From contig NW_004454165.1 in assembly GCF_000283155.1 (NCBI RefSeq), positions 42,296,213-42,360,212 on the forward strand: a stretch of DNA of 64,000 bases, read 5' to 3'. How positions within the stretch are numbered: the first letter of the stretch is position 1; every line of letters starts with the position of its first letter. Of the stretch, positions 11,375 to 23,800 are shown piece after piece. A program made the translations under genes and the position numbers. This DNA comes from Ceratotherium simum simum (lineage: Eukaryota; Chordata; Mammalia; Perissodactyla; Rhinocerotidae). The notes under the pieces were generated by a model that was not told the DNA's origin, did not search any database, and saw only the letters and a program-made list of their open reading frames with translations.

Positions 11375-11920
11375 TTTCCCAAACTGTGAGCCGAGGGACC
11401 CCAGGGGCCCCACATAACTCAAAGGGCAACTGAGGAAGTTTTTAAATTTTGAGAGAAACGCAGCACTGCTGGGCATTTGGTCAGATGCCCTGTGGGCTCT
11501 CCCTTAAGGTAGTTCGCAGCCTCCACATCCGCTTGTAGCTGAATCTCTTTTGATGCTATCATATCTTCAAGAAACTGGGTTTTTGGCAGTTGCTGTGTCA
11601 AAAGCAATTCCTGTGGGAAAGTGGTAGAGAGCAGGAAACAAGGTGTTGGGTCCAACCTGATCCCAAGGTTGGAGAAGCTGTGCAGTGCAGAGCCGTGCAC
11701 ACAAGCCATTAATTGGCAATTGTGGTGGGTCGGGGAGTGAAGTGAAACTATTATTTCTTTCATTCAATATATGTAATTTTTAAATATGGCTGCTAAGTTA
11801 TTGGGACATAAATATTTATTAAGTTGTTTAGACTTAGCTCCTTAACAAGCAGAACCGTCAAATATTTCTTTTGGTCTGGGGCACTGTAAAAAAATTACTG
11901 GGACACTAAGGTTATGGTAA
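11375..11920 (+). mobile_element. Old DNA transposon relic (hAT-like), copy 1
   Basis: Shares a colinear set of landmarks with 23255-23800: a start resembling TTCCCAAACTGTG, the segment GGCAGTTGCTGTG, the segment ACATAAATATTTATTAAGTT, then a CACTGTAAAAAAATTACTGGGACACTAAG block. The two copies are heavily diverged. Terminal sequences of the CCCAAACTTT kind suggest a hAT-type nonautonomous element; the exact family is not assigned. Confidence 0.5.
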
Positions 11921-11949
11921 AAATGTACACGAGTCAAACAGACATTGAA

Positions 11950-12206
11950 TTTGTAGCTTATAGACTGATTTAAAATTATCTGTTTTTGCTTATATTATGT
12001 CACTCTAATGGCATTTAATTTGAGCTGAAACTTTGAATGCAATCTTATTTTTCTGAAAGTAGTTACTACAGATGATTTATTTATTTTGGATAATAAAGTA
12101 TTGGTTTAATAATTTTAAGAATTTTACATAATTTTCCTTAGGAAGTGGATAATTTAGCTTGTTATCCAAACTTCACACTTTTTTAAACCAAGAATACCTT
12201 TCTCCA
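11950..12206 (-). repeat. Inner, diverged part of the inverted repeat (right)
   Basis: Inverted partner of 9640-9895. It begins just after the hAT-like relic at 11375-11920, so the older pair may be parts of an unnamed interspersed repeat. Confidence 0.75.
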
Positions 12207-12721
12207 TAGTATTCTCAGTTTGAAAGACTAAAATAAATAAAATGATTTATTTATTTTTTTAAATGAGAAGAAAGGTTTTACATTAATATTTTACTCAAAT
12301 TAACATAATCAAATTTAAATCCATGCAACTCAGAGAGAATTAGAGATGGTAAAATTCTAACGTGTACACTCATATGCCAAGGAGTTGCTAAAATATGTTC
12401 ACGGGCTTTTTGTCCATTTTGGTGGTAAATGCTCCCAGCACCAGGATTTCTACCAGCTTTCTACAAAGACGCTCAGTCCAAGGGTTGACCCTGGGTAAGA
12501 CCACTTCCAGAGTCGCCCAGGGTGTCACTTCTCCACTTCATCTCATCAACTCTCGTGTAAACAGTTCTGTTCCAGCACGTTCCTTCTTTCTTTCTGGGCA
12601 CAGGATTTCCTTCTCTCTGTAAACCACATGGTGACAAAATATCTGTAGTTCTGGATGTTGTGGGCAGTAGACGAGGAACGTGTGTGTAACAACAACAATA
12701 GCAGCAGTGGTATTAATAATA
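12207..12721 (-). repeat. Right arm of the 515-bp near-perfect inverted repeat
   Basis: Reverse complement of 9125-9639 with one mismatch by eye. The spacer between the arms is 2567 bp. Beyond 12721 the flanks no longer align convincingly. Confidence 0.95.
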
Positions 12722-13560
12722 CGTGACGATGAGAGAAGAGGCCGGTCGGTCAGTATGTGAAGGTGGCGCTGGACAAGCAGGTGAGTCAGCGGAAGTTACC
12801 ACGGTTAGCCCAACACCAGAACATTTTGTTAACATTTTTATTTTTTCAAATAATTATTTTATCTTATAGGCCGATCAAATATATACAAATAACAGAAAAT
12901 GCTCCTTTTGAAAGAGATAACTCTCAATTATGCATATTAAACTACTTTCTTCAAAAGCTTTTATTTTTTTTTTTTAATTTATTTTACTTGTATTTTTTTG
13001 TTTTGTTAAGTTGAGAAAGACCGAGGAAAATCCAAGCCAGCAGTGGGAGAAGGAAGGAAGCAGGAGCAGGAAGGCAGCTCGCACTCTGAGCACCAGTCTG
13101 TTGGACCCTCGTTTGAGCGAAAAATGAAAGACATCAGGCTGCACTGCCTGCTGGACCAGCTCAGGGACCGTGTGGGAGGGCTCTGATGCTCGCTGTCAAA
13201 ATACTCGTAAATGGTTTCTCGCCCACTGAAGCCAGGACTCTGACATAAACATAATTGTGTTTGAACCAGATGTGACTGAAATATTTCAGTTGGATGTACT
13301 CATTACAATGACTAGAACATTGGAACAAGTAGAGAACATGATTCAGGCCAAGAAATGCATGGAACATTCAGAAAATGATTAGGAGTGAGGGCTTACCCAG
13401 AAGCTAGAAGTGGATCCAAAGCAGAGGGGGTCAGAGATGGGCCACATTGGAAAGATCGAAATATTAGAAAGACAAGAAGAGCTTGGCCAGGAGGCCACCG
13501 TGCCTCAGAGAGGTGCTGCATATGATGTGTTGCTGCGGGGGGGGGGGGGGCCTGGATCAA
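12722..13560 (+). other. Unassigned sequence with splice-site-like borders, possible decayed gene or lncRNA fragment
   Basis: CAG followed by GTGAGTCAG at about 12778-12789 looks like a 5' splice site. A long T-rich tract (12961-13005) followed by GTTAAG near 13008 looks like a 3' splice site, which would define an intron of roughly 230 bp. The sequence after it (13010-13530) is less A/T-rich than its neighbours and has short coding-like segments in different frames with several stops. I recognise no protein. It may be a relic pseudogene, a lncRNA exon or an unrecognised retroelement. Confidence 0.25.
13537..13550. repeat. Homopolymer G14
   Basis: Uninterrupted G run; the length may be imprecise in the assembly. 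Confidence 0.9.
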
Positions 13561-13660
13561 AGACAGGGAGCAAATGATCGCACCCTCTACCTCTGCTTCT
13601 GTAGGACTCTGTTCAGTAAGGAGACTTTGAACCCGACTGTGTGTACTAAATAGTCCCTTA

Positions 13661-14089
13661 CTGTAGTAGTTTCCTGGGGCTGCCACAACTAAGTGCCCCG
13701 GATGGGGCCGCTTAAAATAACAGAAATTTATTGCCTCACAGTCTGGAGGCCAGAAAGCCGAGATCAAGGTGATTGGGAGGGCTGGTTCCTTCTGAGGCTG
13801 TGAGGGAGGATCTGCTCCAGGCTCTCCCCAGCTTCTGGTGGTTTGCTGGTGATCCTTGGCATTCCTTGGCTTGTAGAAGCATCACTCAATCTCTGCCTTC
13901 ATCTTCACGTGGCATTCTCCTTCTGTGTCTTTGTGTCCATACGGACACTAGTCCTACTGGATTAGGGCCCACCTTAATGCCCTCATTTTAACTTGATCAT
14001 CTGCAAAGACCCTGTTTCCAAATAATGTTACACAAGGAGGTTAGGACTTCAGCATCCTCTTGGGGAACACCATTGAAGCTCTAACATTC
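13661..14089 (-). mobile_element. MLT1-type MaLR LTR, antisense
   Basis: The order CTGTAGTAGTTTCCTGGGGC, AACAGAAATTTATTGCCTCA, GGATTAGGGCCCACCTTAAT, GCCCTCATTTTAACTTGATC and GTTAGGACTTCAGCATC is the reverse complement of an MLT1 LTR from end to end. It is an old solo LTR of a nonautonomous ERVL-type element. Confidence 0.85.
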
Positions 14090-14589
14090 ACTGTTTGATT
14101 TTGACGCTAATAAAATTTCTTGCCTAGTAAATATTGCACATTGTGAGGTCCCTGGTTCTACTAGAAGATTGAATAGTTTAGTCCTTTTCTGGGCTTTCAA
14201 ATTTTATATGTGCAATTATCCCCTAAGCCTATTTGTAAACAGGACCTTTTAATACAACCCATCGGGATCCTCAAACTGGCTTGACGTCTCCCTTGAATGA
14301 ATCATCTACGTCACAGCACAATGGAAGCTGCAGGACAGCAGAGAGGACCTATTGTAACCACATTAAGGCAGCACATTGTGGGCACACAAACTCTGAAATT
14401 TATGAATGTGTTGCTTCTATAACAGGAGAAAGAAAATTGAACAACTCCTGGGCTCCAGACTTGGCCCTACTGTTCTTATTTATTTTTAATTCAATTTATC
14501 CTGCTATATTAAATGCATCTTTGCAAACCACAAATCTCTTTGGGAAGAATGCAACGTATAAAGAGATTAATCAATATTACAGTTCACAT

Positions 14590-14710
14590 ATACAATCTCT
14601 TTTAATCCTCACTACACCTCTAAATTTTAAATATAATTATTTCCTCCTTTTTATAGACGAAGAAACTGAGAGGTTAAGTAATCTATCAAAGGGCATATCA
14701 TTAATGAGCA
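14590..14710 (-). repeat. MIR SINE fragment, antisense
   Basis: TCTTTTAATCCTCACTACAC followed by TTTTATAGACGAAGAAACTG and AGGTTAAGTAATC is the classic reverse MIR core. Confidence 0.65.
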
Positions 14711-14779
14711 GAAAATTCAGGATTGAAATCTAGAATGGATAGATTCTTATATTTGTAATTAATGTAATACATATGAATA

Positions 14780-17623
14780 TTTTTAATAGACTTTACTTTC
14801 AGAACAGTTTTAGGTTCATAGCAATGTTGAGTGGAAAGTACAGAGATTTCCCATATATCCCCTGTACCCACACATGCACAGCCTCCCCCACTATCAAAAT
14901 CCCCACCAGTGGGACATCTGTCACATTTGGTGAACCTACATGGGCACATCACCATCACCCCGAGTCCATAGTGAGCATTAGGGCTCACTGTTGGTGTTGG
15001 ACATTCTGTGGATTTGGACAAATGCTTAACGTCATGTATCCGTAGTTATAGTATCAGATGGGTACTTTCATTGCCCTAAAAATCCCCTGTGCTCTGCCTA
15101 TTCATCCTCCCTCCCCCAACCCCTGGAAACCACTGGTCTGTTTACTGTCTCCATAGTTTTGCTGAATATTTTTTTTAAGGCAAACAGTATTATGAGGCTT
15201 ATAAGGAAAATAGCCACCCCCTGTTTCACCCACCATCATCTCTCAGTCCCCTTCCCCGTCAGCAACTTGCTATATGCCTTTTGGCTATTTTTCCCACTAT
15301 TTATCTGCACATTTCTGAATTCTGTGTCCATGTTGCTTACCCTTGATTTATTAATTTTAGACTATTGGACCTTATTCATTAGAAACTATAAAGCTTTCAT
15401 GTTCCTTTACCTTCTTCTCCAGGCCCCTCTTCCCCAAACTAGGTATATCATCGTTTTTTGTTAAATCAGTACTCAGTGTACATCTCTGTCTGAACGTGGA
15501 AGTACTGTTCACGGCTAAGGCCAGTGATAAACTGTGATCACATGTCCTGTCTTAGGAAGCTTTGTTTTCCCTTGTTACTAATGGTCTTGTTTTGTGGGAG
15601 TCATCCATTTACTTGGATGACTGTTCCCATCACAAATCCTTGTGATGCTCTACCTCAGTATCGTAAACACCTTTGATACTATTTTCTGCAAGATTAAAAC
15701 GATCAGGAATTTATGAGTCCAGTTTCTTCCTGGAGCCATCCCTGCTGGAGCCCTCTGGACGGGCTGCTCTGGAGATTTGCCACACAGTCATCACCGTCAC
15801 CATTCACTTTCCCTTTCATCCATGCGGGTCTCCCACCTCCTGATCCCGTGTGGTCCCTGTTGCTTGATTGCCTCCCTCGTTTTGGTAAGTTATGTCTTCT
15901 AGTGGGCTGTGCAACACCAGAGTGGTACTTTAGCTAGGTATAGGATTCTACGTAAAAAATAATCTCTCTTTGAGATCTTGTCTTCTAACTTACTATGCTG
16001 CTTTTGAACAGTCCATATTGCCTTATTTTTACAGTTTACTAAAGGATACTTGATATGCAATAAGCTATACATATATAAAGTATAATTTTATTCTTTTGGC
16101 AAATGTACATGCCCATCACCACAGTCAAGATAATGAACATTTCCATCATCCCCAGAAGTTTCCATCCTCATTGCAAACCCTCCTGCCTACCCTCTGTGCC
16201 CACAGATAACTACTGATCTGCTTTTTGTTGCTATAGATTTGTTTGCATTTTCTAGAATTTTATATAAATGGAATTGAGTAGTATGTGCTCTTTTTATCTT
16301 GCTTCTTTCCCTGAGCATAATTATTTTGAGATTCATCCGTGTTATACCATGTATCACTAGGTCATTCCTTTTATTGTTGAGTAGTATTCCACCATATGGA
16401 CTTAATTCAGTTTGTTTATTCACCTCTTGATGGACATTTGTTTCTAGTTTTTGGCTGTCATGAATGTGTGCACAAGTTTTTGTAGGACATATGCTTTCAT
16501 TTCTCTTGGGTAAATACCTAGGAGTGGACTGGCTGTGTCATATAGTAAGTGTATGTTTAAAATTTTAAGAAATTGCAAAATTGTTTTTCAAAGTATGTGT
16601 ACTCTATTAGGTTCCCACGAGCAGTGTGTGAGAGTTCCAGTTACTCCACATACACCAATACTTGCTTTTTAATTTTAGCCACACCACTGGATGTGTAGTA
16701 TACCACTGCAGTTTTAATTTGCTTTCCCCTAATGATGAATCACGTTGAACATCTTGTCATGTTCTTGTTAGCTATCCATCTATGTATCTTTGCAAAAATG
16801 TCTGTTCAAGCATTTTGCTCATTTTTATTTTATTTTTTTGTATTATTGAGTTCTTGTAACCTTGATAAATTCCTTATAAGTTCTGGGGTTTTTTTCTTTT
16901 TGCAACTTCTGTAAGATTTTTGACAAAGACAATTCTACCATTAGCAAATAAAGACAGTTTTATTTCTTCCTTTCTAATCTAGATGTGTTCTTTTTTGGTT
17001 ATCTTATTGCACTGGCTAGAACCTCCAGTATAATGTTGAAGAGAAGTAGTGAATGCAACCTTCTTGTCTTATTCTTGACCTTAGGGGGAAAGCATTCAAT
17101 CTTTCACTATTGAGTATGATGTTAGCTTTAGGTAGTGCCTTCTGTTGGATTCCTGATCCTTTATATTTGACCTGTTTTTATTTTGTTTGCTTATTTTTTT
17201 AATCTTTCTATGTAAGATATTTTGGTTTTTTATTCCCTCTCTTTATTTATAATTTTTTAAATTGCATGATGATGTGCATTATGTGACTCTTTTTTCATTT
17301 ATTATACTGGGAATTTGGTGTACTCTTTCAATCTTTAAAGCCATATCCTTCAATTTTGCTAAATTTTATGAATTATTTATTTGAAGTTTCCTTCTCTCTA
17401 TTTTTGTCTGTTCTCTCTTTCTGGAATTCCTATGAGTTAGAGGTCACATTTTCTGCATTATCTTCTGATTTTCATAATTTTTCTCTCCTATTCTGTCCCC
17501 ACACCCCCCTTCTCTTTTAGTTCTGACTTCTTGGAGAGTTTCTCCTATTTATCTTTCACTTATCCTATTGATTGTTTTTTCAGCAATCATATTTTACATT
17601 CCAGATTTTATTTTTCCTCTGAG

Positions 17624-17662
<39 letters not shown>

Positions 17663-17690
17663 AGGTATAGGTATAGGTATAGTTCATTTG
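14780..17690 (-). mobile_element. Old L1 LINE fragments, antisense (composite)
   Basis: The blocks at 14790-15110 (GAACAGTTTTAGGTTCATAG type) and 16050-16900 (CCATCACCACAGTCAAGATA, then AGTATTCCACCATATGG, then GGTAAATACCTAGGAGTGG) are antisense L1M 3' regions. The block at 16910-17160 (CTAGAACCTCCAGTATAATG, then GTGAATGCAACCTTCTTGTC) is antisense ORF2 end. No reading frame is intact. The segment 15170-15960 is less certain and may be a separate element (it has a GCTAGGTATAGGATTCTACG phrase common in antisense LINE-type repeats). Confidence 0.75.
17629..17682. repeat. (AT)n followed by (GTATAG)4
   Basis: About 15 AT units run directly into four exact GTATAG copies at 17659-17682. Confidence 0.9.
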
Positions 17691-18920
17691 TTTTGTTTTA
17701 AATGCCATGCTGATTTTGTTTCATGGGTATCTTCTTTCTGAGTTTTACCAAAAAATGCTTTCTACTTATCCTGAATTGCTTCTATTCTTTCTGAATTCCT
17801 TTTGCCTATTAGTTTTGGACCCAGTCTTTCTTGTTGGAGGTTTTCCACAAATGTCTAGTCATCTTTTTTATCTGTTAATATTTAAAAATGAGGCATCAAA
17901 CAGCCGATTGGCAGCTCTGGGAGTGGGCTGTATGATATCTGGCAGGCTTTATTGCAGCCTGAAACTTGAATGTTTCATTGCTAGAGCATCCAAATGTAAG
18001 TTATGTATAGCTCCCCCCTCTGGAATCCTCTTGTTTCTCTAGAGAAGAATTTTGTGGTTGCCTACAAGTATTCTTGGAAAGGAGCAGGAGAAGGGGACTG
18101 AGGAACTCCCAATTCAACGTGTAAACTTTCACTTAATCACTCTGTTTTCAGTACGGCTCTTCTCCTCTGCTCTCTGCTGTACTTGTTGTCCCAGAATCAG
18201 GTGCCTCTTTGGTTCAGTTTTCTGCAAATGAATCTGTATTATAGAGGAGGGACAGTTGCTGGTGTGCTGCATAGGGGAGTGGACTTTCCACGCGGACTTC
18301 AAACAATCTGTTTTAGCCCTATCACTTCACCAGCCTTGAGAGGAACCTGAACTTCAGTTTCTGAGCCTTTTGATGGTTCTGTAGTAAGAATTGCCTGTTT
18401 CTTATGACCTTGCTCACTTTAGGCACTGGTTTTCAGCTTTCTTACATCTGCTCATGCCTCCTTCTTATTTCCCTTCTCCAGAAAATTTAGTGTTGTTCAT
18501 AGGTTACCGCTGCCTCCTCTCCTTTCTTACTGCTTAATTCCCAAATCAATAGAGTTAAAAGAAGGAAATCACCATGTTTAATGAGAAGTCCCCCATGTTC
18601 TTGCCGTTATACCAAATGGCTTCCAATTAATGTCAGTGCTCCCGTGTTAGACATCTAGAGACTATCTCAGGTGGTTTTCCTTCATTGGCTTTACATTGCT
18701 TATCATACTGGAATTTTCTCTTTTTTCAGGTCTTGGACATGCTGTTTTGTCTCACAAGATTCTCTTTTTTGCTTTGTCTCCCCACGTTGACTCCTTATAG
18801 GAAAGCAGAGCTAGCTTTAGTTCCTCAAACTGCTGTCTTGTCCCAACATCAAGTGACATTATTTTACAGAACACCGAGCTTTCAGCACAGTCAGATTGGC
18901 ACATATAAGGAAAGCTAAAA
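17691..18920 (-). mobile_element. Probable L1/HAL1 5'-side sequence, antisense
   Basis: T/C-rich sequence with phrases such as GATTTTGTTTCATGGGTATC, similar in style to other antisense L1M 5' segments in this window. No intact frame. Boundaries are approximate. Confidence 0.35.
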
Positions 18921-21129
18921 GGTAAGAGTGGAATTCTGCAAAGTCAAAATACATTAGATGAAATCCATTTTTCCTGAACTTTTTAGGAGATACTTAACTA
19001 TGGTGTACATTGGTAGGATGGACATGTGGGCATGGAAAAGCGTTTTGCATGTACTGATTTCCTGCCTTTTCTTGTCTCTACCCCTGGATTCACAGTTTCA
19101 GATATCTGTGAATGCTCACTGAAAAGTTCCAGGTCAGTGAGGTTCTTACTTCAAAAGATGAAATGTCCCGATGCCAGTTGTGATTGTTTTTAATTTGCTA
19201 CTATGCTTTAAAGTCACCTATGACACCACCATTTTCCTTTTCAATTTGAAAAGACTTTCTCTATTTGACAGAGGGAAGGGAAAGAAAATGTGACTCCCAG
19301 AGAAATGAAGGGAGCCTTCACACACCTGAGCACATGGAGAAGGAGAGAACTGCAGCTAAATCACACTCTTAAAATTGAAGTATTTCTGCAGAGAGTACTT
19401 CTTTCGGTTCCGACAGGACTGGAACTACAGTGACAGCAACCACCACCACCACCGACAGCAATAACAAGGTCAACCAGCAGGTGAGACCAAGGTAACTAGG
19501 GAGACCATGCCCCCCCAATGTAATTCTCCAGAGAGAATGATATGATCTGAGAGCTGTTATGTAAGAGGTATTTAGGGTAATTATTCCATTTATTCCACAA
19601 ACATGGACTTTTATCTAGTGGCTAGTTAGAGATTTCCAAAGAGTTGCCATGGGAAGACTTTTTCACAAAATTATTAAGTGATTCATGGGCCCTATTCAGA
19701 AATGTTGAGAAATAGAAAATAGGTTTTATACAGGTGTTAATTCATTAATCTCTTTTCTATCACAGAGGAAGTGGCTGTAGCTAGAATAAAAGTCCTACAA
19801 AAAGTTCCATCAAGTCTAATGGAACTACTGTGGCCAAGAAAAATGACATACATCCCGTGAACATAAAAACGGACTGGGTTCGAGACCTACAAATGAAACA
19901 AACACTCAAAAAAGCATTTTTATGGTAGACTATTTTATAACGTTCAGAATTTGGATGGAAAATAAATAAGGAAAAGACTTTGTCTTCTCAAAAATACACA
20001 TATCTAGCTACACTTAAATATAACTGTGTCCTCCTCCTCACTAGTACACGATATATATAAAAAAGACAAAATGAAATGATGGCTGATATTGGGCTATTTG
20101 GATAATCCCATATAAACTGAACGTGTGTGTGACAGAGCAAACACAAGGCCCACTTCCTGATGTGCCTTCTCCCAACACAGCAAAAGTACAGAACACTGTT
20201 ACACAAGCACAATTTGGCTTGGCTTTTAAAACAAAATGAAGAATTTATTTAAGCAAGCAAACAAAAATTTCTGTTAAATATAAGATCATAAAATCTTTCT
20301 AAAATCATATTCTATAGACATAATCTCCTGCAAAGAGAGTTTTAGTTTGAAGTACAAGAAACTTAGTCTTTCAGTGAGAAATTGGCTAGCAGAAAACATT
20401 AGCTCTCTGGGGATTAAGAGTTAATTTGTTAATTCAGTGCTGAGGAAGTGGATCAAACAAGGCTTCTGAAATCAAATACTCCTCTTTGGATTCCTTTTTG
20501 AATACCTCCAAACCTGATTTTCATAAAATAAACTCTGTCAGCCGAATCTGTATTCATTCTATATTATCATGCGAGAGAATTTTCAATCACCTCTAAGGGA
20601 GAAAACGTTTCGGTGAGTCTGTGAGTAAAATTCTTGTTATAATTTACTTACAAGGAAAAAAGGACTACTGATACAGAACTCTCTGATAAAAGTGTACTTG
20701 TGAATGCGTTCTGCCAACATAAAAGGAGAAAGTACTCAGCTGGGATCAAGTATCTTGGTTCTCACGTCATTAAATTATTAGGTCTTGTAAAAAAGTGTTT
20801 TCAGAGATGGTGTCCATAAGACACCTAACACTAGATTCTCTCATTCAACAAATAAATAGCACCTAGTGTTTATAAGGTTCTTACATACAAAAACATGATA
20901 CTTTGAATCATCTGGAAAATGTAATTTGCTTTGAATAGAATAAAGTGAAAATGGGAAAAGAACATTTTTCTACATTTAAGAAGAGTATAGCTAATTAATA
21001 CCAACACAAGTTGCAAAAGGAAAAATGAAATAATTGTCCACATCATGCATGTAAAATCATACTGATTGAGCTGTTAATATTTTTTTGGATATTTGTATAT
21101 TTTTTCTAGCATTTCTTAAGGAGTAATCA
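18921..21129. other. A/T-rich intergenic, no gene recognised
   Basis: It contains a short imperfect CCA/CAG-type repeat near 19435-19465. No coding pattern, RNA gene or confident repeat family is visible. Confidence 0.4.
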
Positions 21130-21303
21130 TTTACCAGAATTACCCAGGATGCTTCCTAAAAATATGGATTTCTGAATCCTATCTAGGAACAGACACCAGA
21201 TTAGATACACCTTAATCTGAGGGTGGGTGCATCTCAGAAATATTCATTTATAACAAACTCTCCAAGTAACTGCTTTGCCCATGAAAGTTTGAGAACCACT
21301 GTG
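21130..21303 (-). mobile_element. MER20-like hAT-Charlie fragment
   Basis: The block from AGAATTACCCAGGATGCTTC through GAGGGTGGGTGCATCTCAGA to the terminal GTTTGAGAACCACTG matches the layout of MER20-type nonautonomous hAT elements, including the terminal inverted repeat at the right end. Orientation is not certain. Confidence 0.6.
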
Positions 21304-21529
21304 TTCACACAGGCCTTGACTTCTTTGTTAACATGTTGACTAATGAAATGAGAAAAAATTTCCCACTTGAATTTCCCCAGAGTATAAACTACTCTTTATT
21401 ACTCTTTACGGAGTCATTGAGTTATCCTAACCTTTGGAAGTTGAATTAATTCTTTTAACATAAATAAATTAGATTTTAACAAAATTGATTTTTAAGGCCA
21501 TAAATATCCTCCTTAAGACCTTAGAGCTG

Positions 21530-21645
21530 CGCTATTATCGCTTGCAAGTTGACTGCTATGACTGAGGAACTGAGTTCTTAATTAAAATAAATTCAAATAG
21601 TTACATGTGGCTGGCGGCTGGTCTACTGGACAGTGCATATATTGA
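21530..21645 (-). mobile_element. Fragment of an old DNA-transposon-like repeat, antisense
   Basis: GACTGAGGAACTGAGTTCTT and then ACATGTGGCTGGCGGCTGG through CTACTGGACAGTGC is the reverse complement of the start of the element seen at 41971-42306. A very common old mammalian repeat; family name not assigned. Confidence 0.55.
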
Positions 21646-21899
21646 CCATTTCCATCATCACAGAAAGTTTTATTAAACAGTGCTGTCTTAGAGAGTAAAT
21701 ATAGTGTCCAGTAGTGTCCAATTGATTTTGAGAGTAACTGAATATGTTCGTGAAGTTCCTTGGCTTCCTTGCAGGACAGCTACTAGAGTAAAACTTAGTA
21801 TTTCTAGTCTTATAATGTATTTTATTTGTGGAGACAATATATTTTGTATACTGCATTATATTTATGGACAAGACAGAAATTGTGGTTGGAAATTTTACA

Positions 21900-22930
21900 G
21901 ACCAATGGAAATATTTCATTTTAGACTGTATTTTTCAGTTCTAGAATTTCCATCTGTTCTTTTTCAATCATATTTACTTCTCTATTGACATTCCCGATCT
22001 ATTCCCAGAGTATGTTCATATTTTCATTTAAATCTTTCAACCTGTTTTTAATGGTTGCATTAAAGTCCATCATTTCTGCCATTTCAGGTCTGTTTCTTTA
22101 ACTGGTTTTCCTCCTACTCACATTTTTCTCACATTTTATTGCTTCTTTACATGTCTGATAATTTTTCTGGTATACTAGGCATAATGGATGCTACATTGTT
22201 AAATGTCCAATTTTTTTCTGTCTTCAATTAAAGAGTATTGAGCGTAATTCTGAGGCAGTTCATTTACTTGCAGATCAGGTTGATCTGTTAAGGCTTGTTT
22301 CTAAGTTGGTTAGGACACATATAGAGTAGTCTTCAGGGCTAGAGTAGCCCTATTCTTAAGGCATGTCCCTTCTGTGATGTCAGTTGAGTGCTTGGTGTGT
22401 TCAGTGAGGTCTCCCTACTGGTTGATTGGTTCTTCACTGTTACCTAGCCCCCTGTAAGTTCTGGAATTTCCACTTAGCTAACTTCTCCTCCGTGGTTGAC
22501 CTCTGCCTTCTGTGTCAGAGACTTGCCTTTATGGTGCAGAGCCCACCATTCAGGCAGAGACTCAAGGGGACATCTATGCAGATTTCTGGGATCTTCTCTG
22601 TGCATTCCTTATGTCCTGCCCTCAAGCTCCCTCTTTGGTCCTGTTCTCCAGTCTCTGTCTTCTCAGCTCAGCAGGACTGCCTTGTTCTGTGTGGGCTCCC
22701 CTTCCTGGCATCATGGTTTGGGGAGTGCCTCCAGGCAGAAAGCTGGGTGATCCTGGGGCTCACCACATTTGTTTTTGTTCTCTCAGGGATCACAGTCCTG
22801 CACTGCTTGTTGTCCAACAGCTGAAAACAGTTGTTTTATGTATTTTGTCCAGTTTTATAGTTTCCCAACACTAGAAGGTCTAGTTTGATACCAGTTTTTC
22901 CATCATGGCCAGAAGTAGAAGTGCAAATGG
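21900..22930 (-). mobile_element. Antisense L1M/HAL1 5' region
   Basis: Phrases such as TTCTAGAATTTCCATCTGTT, TTTAATGGTTGCATTAAAGT and TTTGTCCAGTTTTATAGTT are typical of antisense old L1/HAL1 5' regions. Open frames at 22426-22874 overlap one another in different phases and are not genes. Confidence 0.6.
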
Positions 22931-23254
22931 AAATTAACTGTTAAATACAGCTAAAATAGAACTGCTAGAATTTTTTTAAAAAATTTAAACAGTGGACTTT
23001 CCACTAATCAATTTGCAAAAAGGACAAAGTCCAGATAAGTTAGATTTACTTGGATAGAGAGGATTTTCAGGAATTCACAGACCAGTAATTTGTCACATCA
23101 TTTCAAAAAGTTCTCTTCTGGACACACACCCATTTATAAAATGAAATCAAAGAAGGCCATAGTGCTCACGTGAATATGGCCCATTGGACTAAGAAGCAAG
23201 ACATTTTGGCTTTTCTGGATCCAGTGCACCTGCTCATTTAAGCTTAAACTATAA

Positions 23255-23800
23255 CTTTGGTTCCCTAACTGTGTGCCCAGGTGACCTGGGACATCACAGC
23301 ACACTCACAGAGGTGCCACGGGATGTTTTCAACTTTTGAGATAGACACAATGATACCTGTCATCTGGTGGGTGATGCACGAACTACCAGCCTGACGTGGT
23401 TCACAGTTTAACATGAGATCGTGGGCATTCCTTATAGCATCATTGTCTTTGTGAAGCCGAGCTTTGGGCAGTTGCTGTGATAAAAAGTGACTATCACACA
23501 ATAATCAATGTAGAACATGAAATGCAGGTGGTGGTGGCCAAATCTGAGTCCAATGGCAGGCACACAGAAATTATGGTTATTTAACAATGTAATTAAAATA
23601 TCAATTTTTCCTTCAATTTATATGTGTTATTTTTTTCAAATGGCTAAAGAGTTGTTAGTACATAAAAATGCTTTGAGTTGAACCTAACTACTTAATAAAC
23701 AAAACTGTTAGGTCTTTATTTTAGACTAGGATACTGTGAAAAAATGACTAAGACACTAAGGGCGCCTTGAACTGAGAAAGTTTGGGAACTTCTGGACTAG
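23255..23800 (+). mobile_element. Old DNA transposon relic (hAT-like), copy 2
   Basis: Second copy of the element at 11375-11920, with better ends: GGTTCCCTAACTGTG on the left and AGAAAGTTTGGGAACTTCTGG on the right as imperfect terminal inverted repeats, about 545 bp apart. Family not assigned. Confidence 0.55.

Noticed and set aside
22426..22874. Three overlapping frames of 84-132 residues
   Set aside because: They overlap in different phases within an antisense L1/HAL1 5' region; none is a known protein.
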